Shown here: positions 1 through 8,977 of the stretch, piece by piece
How positions within the stretch are numbered: position 1 is the stretch's first letter
Layout: every line of letters begins with the position of its first letter
Source of the DNA: Verrucomicrobiota bacterium
GTDB lineage: Bacteria; Verrucomicrobiota; Verrucomicrobiia; Opitutales; Opitutaceae
DNA: 64,000 bases
Direction of reading: 5' to 3'
Assembly (NCBI GenBank): GCA_016222805.1
Contig: JACRQG010000046.1
Span: forward strand, 124,001 to 188,000
The notes under the pieces: generated by a model
The model's database searches: none
Seen by the model: only the letters and a program-made list of their open reading frames with translations
Told to the model about the DNA's origin: nothing
Made by a program: the position numbers and the translations under genes

Positions 1-1
1 C

Positions 2-1039
2 TATGTGATGACCCAGGGAAAGATCGGTCGCTATGGCTTCTTGTCCGGCGTGCGCGGGGAGAAAACGACGACGGAGGCCTCCTCCTTCGCGCGCTCCCGG
101 GTACCCACCACAACCGCCGCGCAACTGGCCAACCCCAAGGGCAGCGCCGAGCTCGACTACGCCAGCAACTACCGCACCCGGGAGGGGAGTTACACGAAGT
201 ACTTCCCCAGCGCGCACCTGTACCGGGACCTGCTCGCCAACCTCAAGGTGCGCGCCTCGTGGTCCACCAGCTTTGGCCGCCCGGCGATGACCAACGCCCT
301 GCCGACCGAATCCGTCAACGAGTCGGCCCAGACCCTGACCGTCGGCAATCCCGCCTTGCTGCCGCAGATGGCCAAGACCTGGGACCTGAATCTGGAGTAT
401 TACTTCGAACCCTCCGGCAACGTCACCGCCAGCTGGTTTCATAAAACGATCCGCGACTACATCGTGAGCGGCCGGGAGGTCGGCACCGTCGGCCTCGGCA
501 CGGGCAATGGTTTCAATGGCCAGTATGAGGGCTTCAAGCTGCTCTCCACCCAGAACGCCGGCACCGCCGTCATCCAGGGCTGGGAGTTCAGCTACCTGCA
601 GCAGTTCCGTTTCCTACCCGGGCTGCTCCGCGGCCTGACCCTCAACGCGAACTACTCGATCATCGACACGCACGGCGACTACGGCACGCCCGGCGCCTAC
701 CTCGGGACGAACCAGATCGTCGGCTTCATCCCGCGGACCGCCAACGTCAGCCTGTCGTGGAACTACCTCCGCTTCGGCGCTCGTATCCTCTACAACTATA
801 CGGCGGAGAACATCCGCAGTTACAATGCGGCGCAGCCCTCGCGCAACCAGTACCTGAGGGCCAGAAAGCTGTTAAATCTCGCCCTGAGCTACCGCCTCCG
901 CCCCAACCTCACGCTCCAGTTCGACGTGGCGAATCTCACCAACGCACCAATCGAATACTACCGCGGGATCCCGGACCAAATGGAGCAAACGGTGCTCCAG
1001 GGGGTGAAGGTCAACGCCGGGATTCAGGGCCGATTCTGA
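2..1039 (+). CDS. TonB-dependent receptor, C-terminal part (5' end outside window)
   Basis: The reading frame is open from the left edge, so this is the last 345 residues of a larger outer-membrane receptor. The visible part is the C-terminal beta-barrel: alternating aromatic strands (GWEFSYLQQFRF, SWNYLRFGARILYNY) and a terminal strand ending in Phe (NAGIQGRF), the usual BAM recognition end. It aligns almost throughout with the end of the complete receptor at 50733-53852, sharing stretches such as WSTSFGRP, NPALLPQ, YYFEP and QPSRNQY. The family imports oligosaccharides or metal chelates using TonB energy. It lies 35 bases before an ECF sigma gene and may report to that sigma/FecR pair, which is inference. 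The substrate is unknown. Confidence 0.93.
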   Translation, partial: YVMTQGKIGRYGFLSGVRGEKTTTEASSFARSRVPTTTAAQLANPKGSAELDYASNYRTREGSYTKYFPSAHLYRDLLANLKVRASWSTSFGRPAMTNALPTESVNESAQTLTVGNPALLPQMAKTWDLNLEYYFEPSGNVTASWFHKTIRDYIVSGREVGTVGLGTGNGFNGQYEGFKLLSTQNAGTAVIQGWEFSYLQQFRFLPGLLRGLTLNANYSIIDTHGDYGTPGAYLGTNQIVGFIPRTANVSLSWNYLRFGARILYNYTAENIRSYNAAQPSRNQYLRARKLLNLALSYRLRPNLTLQFDVANLTNAPIEYYRGIPDQMEQTVLQGVKVNAGIQGRF

Positions 1040-1041
1040 GA

Positions 1042-1069
1042 TTTTTGTACAAAAACCGTTCGCGACGGT
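1042..1069. promoter_or_regulatory. A/T palindrome followed by a small hairpin upstream of the sigma factor gene
   Basis: TTTTTGTACAAAAA (1042-1055) is a perfect 14-base palindrome in otherwise GC-rich DNA. It is followed directly by ACCGT-TCGCG-ACGGT (1055-1069), which can form a hairpin ending five bases before the sigma factor ATG. The palindrome could be an operator. On the minus strand the pair reads hairpin then T-run, but no minus-strand gene needs a terminator here. Function is not known. Confidence 0.4.
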
Positions 1070-1074
1070 GAAAG

Positions 1075-1614
1075 ATGAACGGCACCCCGATGCCTCCGGC
1101 CAACGACGACCACGAGCGATTCATGCGCCTCTTCCTGGAGCATGAGCCGGCCATCCTGCGTTCGGTCCTCGTGTTTGTCCCCCACCGGGCGGACGCCCGC
1201 GACATCGTGCAGGAGACCGCGGTGGCGCTCTGGCGGCATTTCGCGGAGTACGATCCCGCCCGGCCCTTCGTGAACTGGGCCTGCGGCTTCGCGCGCATCG
1301 AGGTGCGGCGCTTCCTCCGGCGCCGTCAGCGGCGGGCCGCGCTCTCCGAGACTGCGGCCGCAGCGCTGATCGAAAGCGAGGAGGCCCAGTCGGCATGGCA
1401 CGAGGAGCGCGAACGACACCTGGCGGATTGCCGGGCCCGGCTGGCGCCGGAACAGCGCCGAATTCTCGACGGTTACTATGTCGACGAGTTGGACGTGAAT
1501 GCCCTGGCGCAGCGCCACGACCGCAGCCCCGAGGCGATCTACAAGATGCTGCAACGGATCCGGCACGCGCTGCTCGATTGCATGGAGCGCAAGACCGCGG
1601 AGGCCCGCCTGTGA
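1075..1614 (+). CDS. ECF-type RNA polymerase sigma factor
   Basis: The protein is 179 aa, normal for an ECF sigma factor. Region 2 is at about residues 12-90 (core-binding ARDIVQETAVALWRHF, then WACGFARIEVRRFLRRR). Region 4 is at about 125-175 and holds the helix-turn-helix (LAPEQRRILDGYY, then VNALAQRHDRSPEAIYKMLQRIR). It resembles the planctomycete/verrucomicrobial ECF group. Its stop overlaps the GTG start of the FecR-like gene by four bases, so the two are probably translated together as a sigma/anti-sigma pair. A receptor ends just upstream, which suggests surface-signalling control of nearby carbohydrate genes. The controlled promoters cannot be told from the sequence. Confidence 0.92.
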   Translation: MNGTPMPPANDDHERFMRLFLEHEPAILRSVLVFVPHRADARDIVQETAVALWRHFAEYDPARPFVNWACGFARIEVRRFLRRRQRRAALSETAAAALIESEEAQSAWHEERERHLADCRARLAPEQRRILDGYYVDELDVNALAQRHDRSPEAIYKMLQRIRHALLDCMERKTAEARL

Positions 1615-2999
1615 GCCGCGACGAACTCGACTCCCTGATCGCCCGCCACCTCGACGGCCGCGCCACCGAGGCCGAAGCCGCGGCCCTCTCGCGGGAGTTG
1701 GAAGCCAGCGAGGACTCGCGCCGCGTCTACCTGCAAGTCGCGCGCCTGCACGCGGCCCTGGGGGCGGAGGAATCGGTGGAGCCCCCCCTGCCGGCGCTTT
1801 CGGAACGCGCGTCCCGGTCTCCCGGGTGGCGCTGGTGGCCGCTCGCGGCCTCGTTCGCGGGGATTGTCGCGCTGGCACTCCTGGCCCGCTTCGCCCTGCC
1901 GCCCAGGTCGGCCCCCCTTGAAACAACCCCGGTGGCCCGGTTCGGCGGTTTGCAGGACGTGCGCTGGGTGGCTCCCGCGACCCGGTTCGGCCCGGGCGAT
2001 CCCCTGCGGTCCGGGCAGCGCGTGGAGTTGTCCGCCGGTTCCGCCGGCATCACTTTCGCCAGCGGCGCCGAGGTCACCCTCGTGGGCCCGTGCATCTTCG
2101 AGGTGACCTCCGACAACGGCGGGTTCCTCACCCTCGGGCAACTCAAGGCCGTGGCCGCCACCCCGGCGTCGAAGGGCTTTACCGTACGCACCCGCACGGC
2201 ACGCGTGGTCGATATCGGCACGGAGTTCGTCGCGGCTGCGGCGCCCGACGGCCAGAGCCGCGTCGATGTGACGTCGGGCGAGGTCCACGTCCACCTCGAC
2301 GGCGCCAGCACTCCCCACCGCCTCCGCACGGGCGAAGCGCTCGCGATCGAGGCCGGACGAGCCCAGGTGCTGGTGCGCATCGAGCCGGGTGACGGCACGG
2401 CGGCGTTTCGTTTCCCCACGATTCCTCCGCCGACCGACCAGGATATCGCGGATCGGTCCCGGGGCTTCGCGACGCTGCAGGTGGTGCGTGGCGGGTTGTT
2501 CACGACGGCACCTGTCCCGAGCGGCCCGCCCGACCTGCTGTTGGACGGACGCGGCCAAACCGCACCGGATTCGCCGGCGGAATCGGTCTTCTTCGGCCCC
2601 AACGATTCCGGCGCGCTGCTGCTTGATTTGGGCCGCGCGATCACCATCTCCCAGATCACCACCTACTCCTGGCATCAGAACAAGTCCGTGGAGAATCGGG
2701 TGCGGGCCGTGCAGAAATACACGCTTTTCGGATACGCCGGCGATCGTCCCCCGGTTTTCGAAGGTCCGCCCGCCGAGTCCGGCTGGGTGCCGATCGCCCG
2801 GGTCGACTCGGATGATTTCTTCCGGGTGATGCAGCCGATCGACCGCCCCGCCCAGCAAGCCTGCTCGATTACCGGTGCCCATGGAGTCATCGGCCGATAC
2901 CGCTACCTGTTGTGGGCGGTCGAGCCGACTCAGTCCGTGACCAAGCCCGTCCTCGATAACACCTTCTACGCGGAATTTGACGTCTACGGCCAGCCGTAG
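1611..2999 (+). CDS. FecR-domain anti-sigma factor / transmembrane sensor
   Basis: The start is GTG in the four-base overlap GTGA with the sigma gene, giving 462 aa. A longer in-frame reading into the sigma gene is rejected. Residues 1-50 form an acidic cytoplasmic anti-sigma-like part (SRDELDSLIARHLDGR). A single membrane helix follows at about 66-90 (WWPLAASFAGIVALALLARF), then a periplasmic FecR domain at about 105-245 with the typical FTVRTRTARVVDIGTEF and TSGEVHVHLDG segments. The last 180 residues are an added domain with a discoidin-like look (ESVFFGPNDSGALLLDLG). It probably holds the sigma factor at the membrane until a receptor signals. The C-terminal extension may bind carbohydrate, but that is only an inference. 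Confidence 0.88.
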   Translation: MSRDELDSLIARHLDGRATEAEAAALSRELEASEDSRRVYLQVARLHAALGAEESVEPPLPALSERASRSPGWRWWPLAASFAGIVALALLARFALPPRSAPLETTPVARFGGLQDVRWVAPATRFGPGDPLRSGQRVELSAGSAGITFASGAEVTLVGPCIFEVTSDNGGFLTLGQLKAVAATPASKGFTVRTRTARVVDIGTEFVAAAAPDGQSRVDVTSGEVHVHLDGASTPHRLRTGEALAIEAGRAQVLVRIEPGDGTAAFRFPTIPPPTDQDIADRSRGFATLQVVRGGLFTTAPVPSGPPDLLLDGRGQTAPDSPAESVFFGPNDSGALLLDLGRAITISQITTYSWHQNKSVENRVRAVQKYTLFGYAGDRPPVFEGPPAESGWVPIARVDSDDFFRVMQPIDRPAQQACSITGAHGVIGRYRYLLWAVEPTQSVTKPVLDNTFYAEFDVYGQP

Positions 3000-3074
3000 G
3001 GCGAAGTCTGCGAGCTCCGATCCACTCAACCCCAAGTTCTCATGCCCACATCCTGCCGTGCTTTCATTCCAACT

Positions 3075-3152
3075 GTGGCCGGGGTCGTTGACCCCGGGAA
3101 ATCGGAAGTAATGTCCGACTGTGTTTCACCGGGCTCACCGAGCCCGGCTACA
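3075..3152 (+). repeat. Double-hairpin interspersed element, copy 1
   Basis: A hairpin of CCGGGGTC/GACCCCGG is followed by a 28-30 base spacer, then a hairpin of CCGGGCTC/GAGCCCGG. The outer ends are inverted (GTGGCCGG and CCGGCTACA). The spacer holds a weaker stem, TCGGA/TCCGA. It is the first of a tandem pair upstream of an FAD oxidoreductase gene. Confidence 0.9.
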
Positions 3153-3181
3153 ACGGGGCGGCATGGAGAGCTGCGGTCTGA

Positions 3182-3260
3182 TGTAGCCGGGGTCGTTGAC
3201 CCCGGGACATTGCCCTCGATGACGGTACGGTCCTCGCCGGGCTCGGCGAGCCCGGCTACA
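3182..3260 (+). repeat. Double-hairpin interspersed element, copy 2
   Basis: It has the same architecture as copy 1, with ends TGTAGCCGG and CCGGCTACA, a GGGGTC hairpin first and a GGGCTC hairpin second. Its last base lies directly before the TTG proposed as the start of the FAD oxidoreductase. Both copies are open in frame with that gene. Confidence 0.92.
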
Positions 3261-4961
3261 TTGCGGCGATCGCTGGCCGCGTTCGCCGCGCTGGCGGCGA
3301 CTCTGCTTTGCGGCGCGGGAGAAACCTCCTCGCATGACGTCGTCGTGTACGGCGGCACCTCCGGCGGCGTGACGGCCGCCGTGGCGGCGGCCCGGATGGG
3401 ACAATCCGTGGTGCTGATCGAGCCGGGCCGGCACCTGGGTGGACTCACCAGCGGCGGACTCGGCGCGACCGATATCGGCAAGAAGGAGTCGATCGGCGGC
3501 CTCTCCCGGGAGTTCTACCAGCGCGTCAAGAGACACTACGCGAACCCCGCGGCCTGGAAGTACGGGCGTCCCGATGAGTTTCGGAGCAACCAGCACGACC
3601 CCAAGGAGGACGTGATGTTCTACTTTGAGCCGCACGTGGCGGAGAAGATCTATGTCGACCTCCTGCGCGAGGCCAGGGTGGAGGTCGTGCGGGGGGAGCG
3701 CCTCGACTTGAAATCCGGCGTGGCCAAACACGGCACGCAAGTCGACGCGATCACGATGGAGTCGGGCCGGCGGTTTCGCGGGCGGGTGTTCATCGACGCC
3801 AGCTACGAGGGCGATCTGATGGCGAAGGCCGGGGTCAGGTACCTGGTGGGGCGCGAGTCCAACGCCACCTTCGGCGAAACGCACAACGGCAACCAGCCTT
3901 ACCTCCTGCGACGCCAGAAGGTGGCCTCGGCGCATGATTTTCGCCGCGCCGTCGATCCGTACGTTCGCCCCGGTGATCCGACCAGCGGCCTGATCTTCGG
4001 AGTGCAGCCCGGCGGCCCGGGCCCCGAAGGGGAAGGCGACCACCGCGTGCAGGCGTACTGTTTTCGCCTGTGTCTGACCAACGTGCCGGAGAACCGCGTG
4101 CCGTTCACCCGACCCGCCGACTACGACCCGGCGAAGTACGAACTCGTGGCGCGTTACCTGAACAGCGCGCAGATGCTGCCCGAATTCCCCACGGCCGGCG
4201 ACATCGAACATCCCGTGCTCGGCAACAACCTCACGCGACCGGAGCCGGTGGTCATCATGCCGAATCGCAAGAGCGATTCGAACAACAAGGACCCCGTCGG
4301 CTTCAACCTCATCGCGGGCAATTACGACTACCCCGACGCCGATCACGCCACGCGCGAACGCATCGTTCGCGAACACGTCAGCTGGCAGCAGGGGTTGATC
4401 TGGTTCTTCGTCAGCGACCCGCGCGTGCCGGAGAAGTACCGCGCACCGATGAAGGACTGGGGTTATCCCAAGGACGAATTCACCGACACCGGACACTGGC
4501 CGCACCAGCTCTACGTGCGCGAGGCGCGCCGCCTGCACGGTGCCCTGGTCATGACGCAGCGGCACTGCGACGGCACGTTGCCGGTCACGGACTCGATCGG
4601 CATGGGCGGCTACGCCATGGATTCCCACAACGTGCGCCGTTATGTCGACGAGAACGGCCACGTGCGTACCGAGGGAACGATCGGCCTCGGGGTGCGGCAG
4701 GCCTACCGGATCGGGTACGACGCCATCACCCCGCGGCGGGAGCAGTGCACGAATCTCCTGGTGCCGGTCTGTCTCTCCGCGACGCACGTCGCCTACGGCT
4801 CGATCCGCATGGAGCCGGTCTTCATGATCCTCGGCCACTCCGCCGGCGTCGCCGCCGCCCAGGCCATTGCGCAGCGGGCCGCCGTCCAGGCGATCGACCG
4901 GGCGCAGCTGCGCGCGGCGCTGCTGCAGCAGGGCCAGGTGCTGGAACGCCCCGCGCGTTGA
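3261..4961 (+). CDS. Exported FAD-dependent oxidoreductase (PF12831-like)
   Basis: TTG at 3261 gives 566 aa beginning with a good Sec signal peptide (RRSLAAFAALAATLLCGAG). ATG at 3219 or 3042 is in frame but would put repeat-encoded sequence before the signal. The Rossmann FAD site is VVVYGGTSGGVTAAVAAARMG, followed by GGLTSGGLGATD; IDASYEGDLMAKAG is the second conserved block. It belongs to the FAD_oxidored family often found in polysaccharide loci of Verrucomicrobia and Planctomycetes. The substrate is probably a sugar or sugar acid, but this is unproven. It is a close paralogue of the next gene, 11 bases downstream. Confidence 0.85.
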   Translation: MRRSLAAFAALAATLLCGAGETSSHDVVVYGGTSGGVTAAVAAARMGQSVVLIEPGRHLGGLTSGGLGATDIGKKESIGGLSREFYQRVKRHYANPAAWKYGRPDEFRSNQHDPKEDVMFYFEPHVAEKIYVDLLREARVEVVRGERLDLKSGVAKHGTQVDAITMESGRRFRGRVFIDASYEGDLMAKAGVRYLVGRESNATFGETHNGNQPYLLRRQKVASAHDFRRAVDPYVRPGDPTSGLIFGVQPGGPGPEGEGDHRVQAYCFRLCLTNVPENRVPFTRPADYDPAKYELVARYLNSAQMLPEFPTAGDIEHPVLGNNLTRPEPVVIMPNRKSDSNNKDPVGFNLIAGNYDYPDADHATRERIVREHVSWQQGLIWFFVSDPRVPEKYRAPMKDWGYPKDEFTDTGHWPHQLYVREARRLHGALVMTQRHCDGTLPVTDSIGMGGYAMDSHNVRRYVDENGHVRTEGTIGLGVRQAYRIGYDAITPRREQCTNLLVPVCLSATHVAYGSIRMEPVFMILGHSAGVAAAQAIAQRAAVQAIDRAQLRAALLQQGQVLERPAR

Positions 4962-4972
4962 ACCTCTCCCCC

Positions 4973-6712
4973 ATGACCCCGACTCAACTCTTCCCGCGGT
5001 TCTACGCCGCTCTCCTCGCCCTTCTCCCTGCGGCCGGCGCCGCCGAGTCCACGCCGCGGTACGATGTCATCGTCTACGGTGGCACCTCCGGCGGCGTCGT
5101 GGCCGCCGTTCAGGCGGCGCGCCTGAAGGCCTCGGTCCTGCTGATCGAACCGGGACAGCACCTCGGCGGACTCACCAGCGGCGGGCTCGGCGCGACGGAT
5201 TTCGGCCATCCCGACAGCATCGGCGGCATCTCGCGCGAGTTTTACCGCCGGGTGAAGCAGTATTACGCCAACCCGGCGGCCTGGAAGTATGAAAAACCCG
5301 GCGACTACCGCAGCCACCGACACGATCCGGCCGCCGACGTGATGTTCCACTTCGAGCCGCACGTGGCCGAGAAGATCTACCGCGAAATGGTCCGCGAAGC
5401 CGGCGTGACGGTGGTGTTTGGCGAACGGCTTGAGCTCAAGCGGGGCGTCGAGAAGGTCGGTCCGGAGATTCGCTCGCTCACGATGGAGTCGGGGAGGCGT
5501 TTCGCCGGCCGGATGTTCATCGACGCCACTTATGAAGGCGACGTGATGGCCAAGGCGGGCGTGACCTACACCGTGGGGCGCGAATCGAGTGCAACCTACG
5601 GGGAGCCGAAGAACGGCAACCAGTGGCGCCACATGCGCGAGCGCCCCCGGCCGGTCGGCCACGACTTCTTCCGCGCGGTCGATCCCTACGTGCGCCCCGG
5701 CGATCCCTCGAGCGGGACGATCTTCGGAGTGCCGGCGGCGGGGGCCGGCATTGAAGGCGCGGCCGACCATTCCGTGCAGGCGTACTGCTTCCGGCTCTGC
5801 CTGACCGATGTGCCGGAAAACCGCGCTCCCTGGCCGAAGCCGGCGGATTACGACCCGGCGCGGTACGAACTGCTGCTACGCTACCTCACGAGCCGGAAGC
5901 CCCTGCCCGAGTGGCCTTCCGCCCCGGAGGAAATCGAGCACCCCGTGCTCGGCCGCAGCCTGCTCGCCGTTCCCCCGGTCGTGATCATGCCGAACCGCAA
6001 GAGCGACTCGAACACGAAGGGCGCCGTTTCATTCAACCTGATCGGCGGCAATTACGACTACCCCGACGGCGATCATGCGACGAGGGAGCGGATCTTCCGC
6101 GAGCACGTGAGCTGGCAGCAGGGCCTGTGCTGGTTCGTGGCGAACGACCCGCGCGTGCCCGCGGACTACCGCGAGGCGATGAAGGCGTGGGGCCCCGCGC
6201 GGGACGAGTTTCCCGACACGGGTCACTGGCCGCACCAGCTCTACATCCGCGAGGCGCGGCGCATGGTCGGTGCGTTCGTCATGCGCCAGCAGGTGTGCGA
6301 GGGCACGGAGAGCGTCCCCGACCCGGTGGGCTGCGGCTCCTACACGATGGATTCCCACAATGTCCGCCGCTACATCGACGAGCACGGTTTTGTCCGCAAC
6401 GAAGGTACGCTCGGCATGCCGGTGAAGACACCCTACGGCATCAGCTACCGCTCGCTCATCCCGAAGAAGGAGCAGTGCACCAACCTGCTCGTGCCCGTCT
6501 GCATTTCGGCGAGCCATGTGGTCTACGGCTCCATGCGCATGGAGCCGGTCTTCATGGTGCTCGGCCAATCGGCCGCCACCGCCGCCGTCCAGGCCCTCGC
6601 CGCCCGCACCGCGGTGCAGGACATCCCGTATCCGGCGCTGCGCGACGCCCTCCGGCGCGACGGCCAGGTGCTGGCCGTCACCACCTCCAAAACCGAGGCA
6701 CGCAAGCGCTAG
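4973..6712 (+). CDS. Exported FAD-dependent oxidoreductase, tandem paralogue
   Basis: ATG at 4973 gives 579 aa with a signal peptide (FYAALLALLPAAGAA). The FAD Rossmann motif VIVYGGTSGGVVAAVQAAR is followed by GGLTSGGLGATDFG and IDATYEGDVMAKAG. It matches the preceding gene over nearly its whole length, including EHVSWQQGL, DTGHWPHQLY and CTNLLVPVC, so the two arose by tandem duplication. Differences cluster in the 300-360 loop and the C-terminus, which may mean different substrates. A receptor gene starts 32 bases later, and the spacing suggests one operon. Periplasmic oxidation of a glycan-derived sugar is the likely role. Confidence 0.88.
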   Translation: MTPTQLFPRFYAALLALLPAAGAAESTPRYDVIVYGGTSGGVVAAVQAARLKASVLLIEPGQHLGGLTSGGLGATDFGHPDSIGGISREFYRRVKQYYANPAAWKYEKPGDYRSHRHDPAADVMFHFEPHVAEKIYREMVREAGVTVVFGERLELKRGVEKVGPEIRSLTMESGRRFAGRMFIDATYEGDVMAKAGVTYTVGRESSATYGEPKNGNQWRHMRERPRPVGHDFFRAVDPYVRPGDPSSGTIFGVPAAGAGIEGAADHSVQAYCFRLCLTDVPENRAPWPKPADYDPARYELLLRYLTSRKPLPEWPSAPEEIEHPVLGRSLLAVPPVVIMPNRKSDSNTKGAVSFNLIGGNYDYPDGDHATRERIFREHVSWQQGLCWFVANDPRVPADYREAMKAWGPARDEFPDTGHWPHQLYIREARRMVGAFVMRQQVCEGTESVPDPVGCGSYTMDSHNVRRYIDEHGFVRNEGTLGMPVKTPYGISYRSLIPKKEQCTNLLVPVCISASHVVYGSMRMEPVFMVLGQSAATAAVQALAARTAVQDIPYPALRDALRRDGQVLAVTTSKTEARKR

Positions 6713-6744
6713 CACCCTCCCACCCCGAATTCCCCTCCCCAACC

Positions 6745-8946
6745 ATGAACACCCCGCTCCGTCCTCGTCGCGCGGCGGCTTGGTCCGCCTGCCTGCTGCC
6801 TTTCCTCGCACACGCGCAATCCGCGCCTTCGGCGGCCAGCGCCACAACCTCCTCGTCCAGCCAGGAGATCATCAAGCTCGACGAGTTCACCGTCTCCGCC
6901 TCGACCGACGACGGCTACAAGGCCACCAACGTGCTCTCCTGCACCCGCTTCAACACCGCGCTGCTCGACCTGCCCAAGCCGATCGACGTCGTCACCCGCG
7001 AGTTCATGAACGACATCGGTGCCCGCGACATCACCGAGGCGCTGCAGTACACCCCGGGCATCGCCGTCACACGCGAGACCGACCATGCGGGCAAGACCGA
7101 CAGCGACGTGCTGGTCCGCGGTTTCGCCGGCGGCGGGGGCGGCGTCTCCAGCGGCGGCGGCAACCAGTACATCAACGGTTACCGCACCTTCGGCAACTTC
7201 GACAGCCTCTCCATCGAGCGGATCGAGGTGCTGAAGGGCCCTTCCTCCCTGTTCTCGTGGGCAATCGGGGCCGGCGGGGCGATCAACACCGTCGTCCGCC
7301 AGCCGACCGAACGACGGAAGGGCTCGTTGATGCTGTCCGCCGGCTCGTTCGACAAATACCGCCTGGAACTCGAGCACTCCGGGCCCCTCACCTCGGATCG
7401 CAAGCTGCTCTACTGGGTGGGCGTTGGCGTCCAGGACTACGGGAGCCACATGGATTTCGCCAACTACCGGCGCGTGGTGATCTCGCCGACGCTGCTCTGG
7501 AAAGCGACGCCGCGGACCAACGTCACGCTCTTCGCGCAGGCCATGCACAACGAACAGGTGCCCGCCTCGCACCCGGTCTTCATGCAGCCGGACCTCCAGG
7601 CCTACCTGACGGACGTGCCGCGCTCCTTCAACCGCATGGGCCCGGAGGCGTTCAACGACTCCGAGCAGTTGCACGTGATCGCCGACGTCGTGCATGCGAT
7701 CAACGACAACTGGACGGTGAAGTTCGGCGGCATCTACCGCGGAATCGAGGGCTGGCGCAACCTGGTGACCGGCGGCACCACCGTGACCATCAACGCCACC
7801 ACGCGGGTGCGCACGCTGCCCCGGTCCGCCGCGGCGATCTACCAGCCGGAGCACGGCTTCGCGACCCAGGGTTATCTTCTCGGCCGGATGCACTATGCCG
7901 GCCTGGTGCACAAGGCGATCGCGGGCTACGAGTACTTCTCCCAGGCGAGCCAGGAGGATGTGCGGCAGCCGCGCCCGAACCTGACCGCGATCAACGTCGA
8001 CAATCCGAACTTCGCGGTCGGCGATCCGTTGAGTTATCCGCGCCTCGCCGGCCGCTATGGCAAGAGCCGACTCATCTCCCGGAGCTATTCCGCCAACAAC
8101 CTCTGGCAGGCCTTCCAGCAGCGTTTGACGATGCAGTTGGGCGTCCGGCGCGACGAGACCTACCAGGCGCGCGATGACTTCCAAACTCCAAGCGCCTCCT
8201 TCAGCGGCAAGGCCAAGCCCGCGGATCTCATCAGTGGCGGCGCCGCGTGGCGCGTGCTGCCCCGGGTCGCACTCTTCGTCTCCTACAGTGAATCCTACGA
8301 ACCCCTCGTGAAGTCGGACTATTTCGGGCGGCCGTTCGACCCGCGCGAGGGTATCGGGATGGATTACGGCCTGCGCTGGGACGAAGCGACCGGCCGCATC
8401 TCCGCCACGGTGACGGGATTCACGGTGGTGAACTCCAACCTCGAACAGGCCGACCCCGATCACGCTGGGTTTCAGGTGCAAACCGGCGAAAACAAGTCGC
8501 AGGGTGTCGAGTTCAGTCTGTTTGCCCGACCCGTGAAGGCCTGGCAGGTGGTGGGCAGCTACACCTACAACGAGACCCGCGTGGTGAAGGACCCGCGCGT
8601 GCCGGCCAATGTCGGCCTGCCAACGGCAAATGCGCCCCGCGACTCCTGGAATCTGTGGAATCGCTACCGCTTTGAGAGCGGCCCGGTGAAGGGTCTCGGG
8701 CTCGGCGTCGGGGTGGTGTTCGTCGGCCAGCGCCGGGGCAATCCCAACCTGGCCAACAACCCCGGCATCCGCAGTCCCGCGTACCATCGATGGCAGGCCA
8801 GCGCCTCCTACGCGGCCAGGCTCTTCGAGCGGAAGACGACGTTCTCGCTCAACGTGAACAACGTCTTCGACACGTTCTACCGCCAGAGCTACGCCGGGCT
8901 CGGCGAACCCCGAAGCGTCACGGGCCGGGTGACGTTTGAATTTTGA
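6745..8946 (+). CDS. TonB-dependent receptor (siderophore-receptor-like)
   Basis: The protein is 733 aa with a signal peptide ending near AHAQS. A TonB-box-like segment follows (IIKLDEFTVSA), then the plug domain (LPKPIDVVTREFMNDIGARDITEALQ at about 75-100, VLVRGFAGGG, IERIEVLKGPSSL). The 22-strand type barrel ends in TGRVTFEF. A Gly-rich loop (GGGGGVSSGGGNQ) interrupts the plug. By sequence it is siderophore-receptor-like, but it sits among exported sugar enzymes, so a glycan fragment is a likelier ligand. The ATG was chosen because it gives the signal peptide; upstream sequence in the same frame belongs to the overlapping FAD gene. It is probably co-transcribed with both neighbours. Confidence 0.93.
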   Translation: MNTPLRPRRAAAWSACLLPFLAHAQSAPSAASATTSSSSQEIIKLDEFTVSASTDDGYKATNVLSCTRFNTALLDLPKPIDVVTREFMNDIGARDITEALQYTPGIAVTRETDHAGKTDSDVLVRGFAGGGGGVSSGGGNQYINGYRTFGNFDSLSIERIEVLKGPSSLFSWAIGAGGAINTVVRQPTERRKGSLMLSAGSFDKYRLELEHSGPLTSDRKLLYWVGVGVQDYGSHMDFANYRRVVISPTLLWKATPRTNVTLFAQAMHNEQVPASHPVFMQPDLQAYLTDVPRSFNRMGPEAFNDSEQLHVIADVVHAINDNWTVKFGGIYRGIEGWRNLVTGGTTVTINATTRVRTLPRSAAAIYQPEHGFATQGYLLGRMHYAGLVHKAIAGYEYFSQASQEDVRQPRPNLTAINVDNPNFAVGDPLSYPRLAGRYGKSRLISRSYSANNLWQAFQQRLTMQLGVRRDETYQARDDFQTPSASFSGKAKPADLISGGAAWRVLPRVALFVSYSESYEPLVKSDYFGRPFDPREGIGMDYGLRWDEATGRISATVTGFTVVNSNLEQADPDHAGFQVQTGENKSQGVEFSLFARPVKAWQVVGSYTYNETRVVKDPRVPANVGLPTANAPRDSWNLWNRYRFESGPVKGLGLGVGVVFVGQRRGNPNLANNPGIRSPAYHRWQASASYAARLFERKTTFSLNVNNVFDTFYRQSYAGLGEPRSVTGRVTFEF

Positions 8947-8977
8947 TTCTGCGCCACCGCCTCGCCTTCCTTTCGCC

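Noticed and set aside
3042-3260. N-terminal extension of the first FAD oxidoreductase through two repeats as the real protein start
   Set aside because: It would place about 70 repeat-encoded residues before the signal peptide. Kept only as a finding, since it cannot be fully excluded.
4070-4972. Extension of the second FAD oxidoreductase into the first
   Set aside because: The region is out of frame with the real first gene and Arg/His-rich; ATG at 4973 gives a signal peptide and the expected length.
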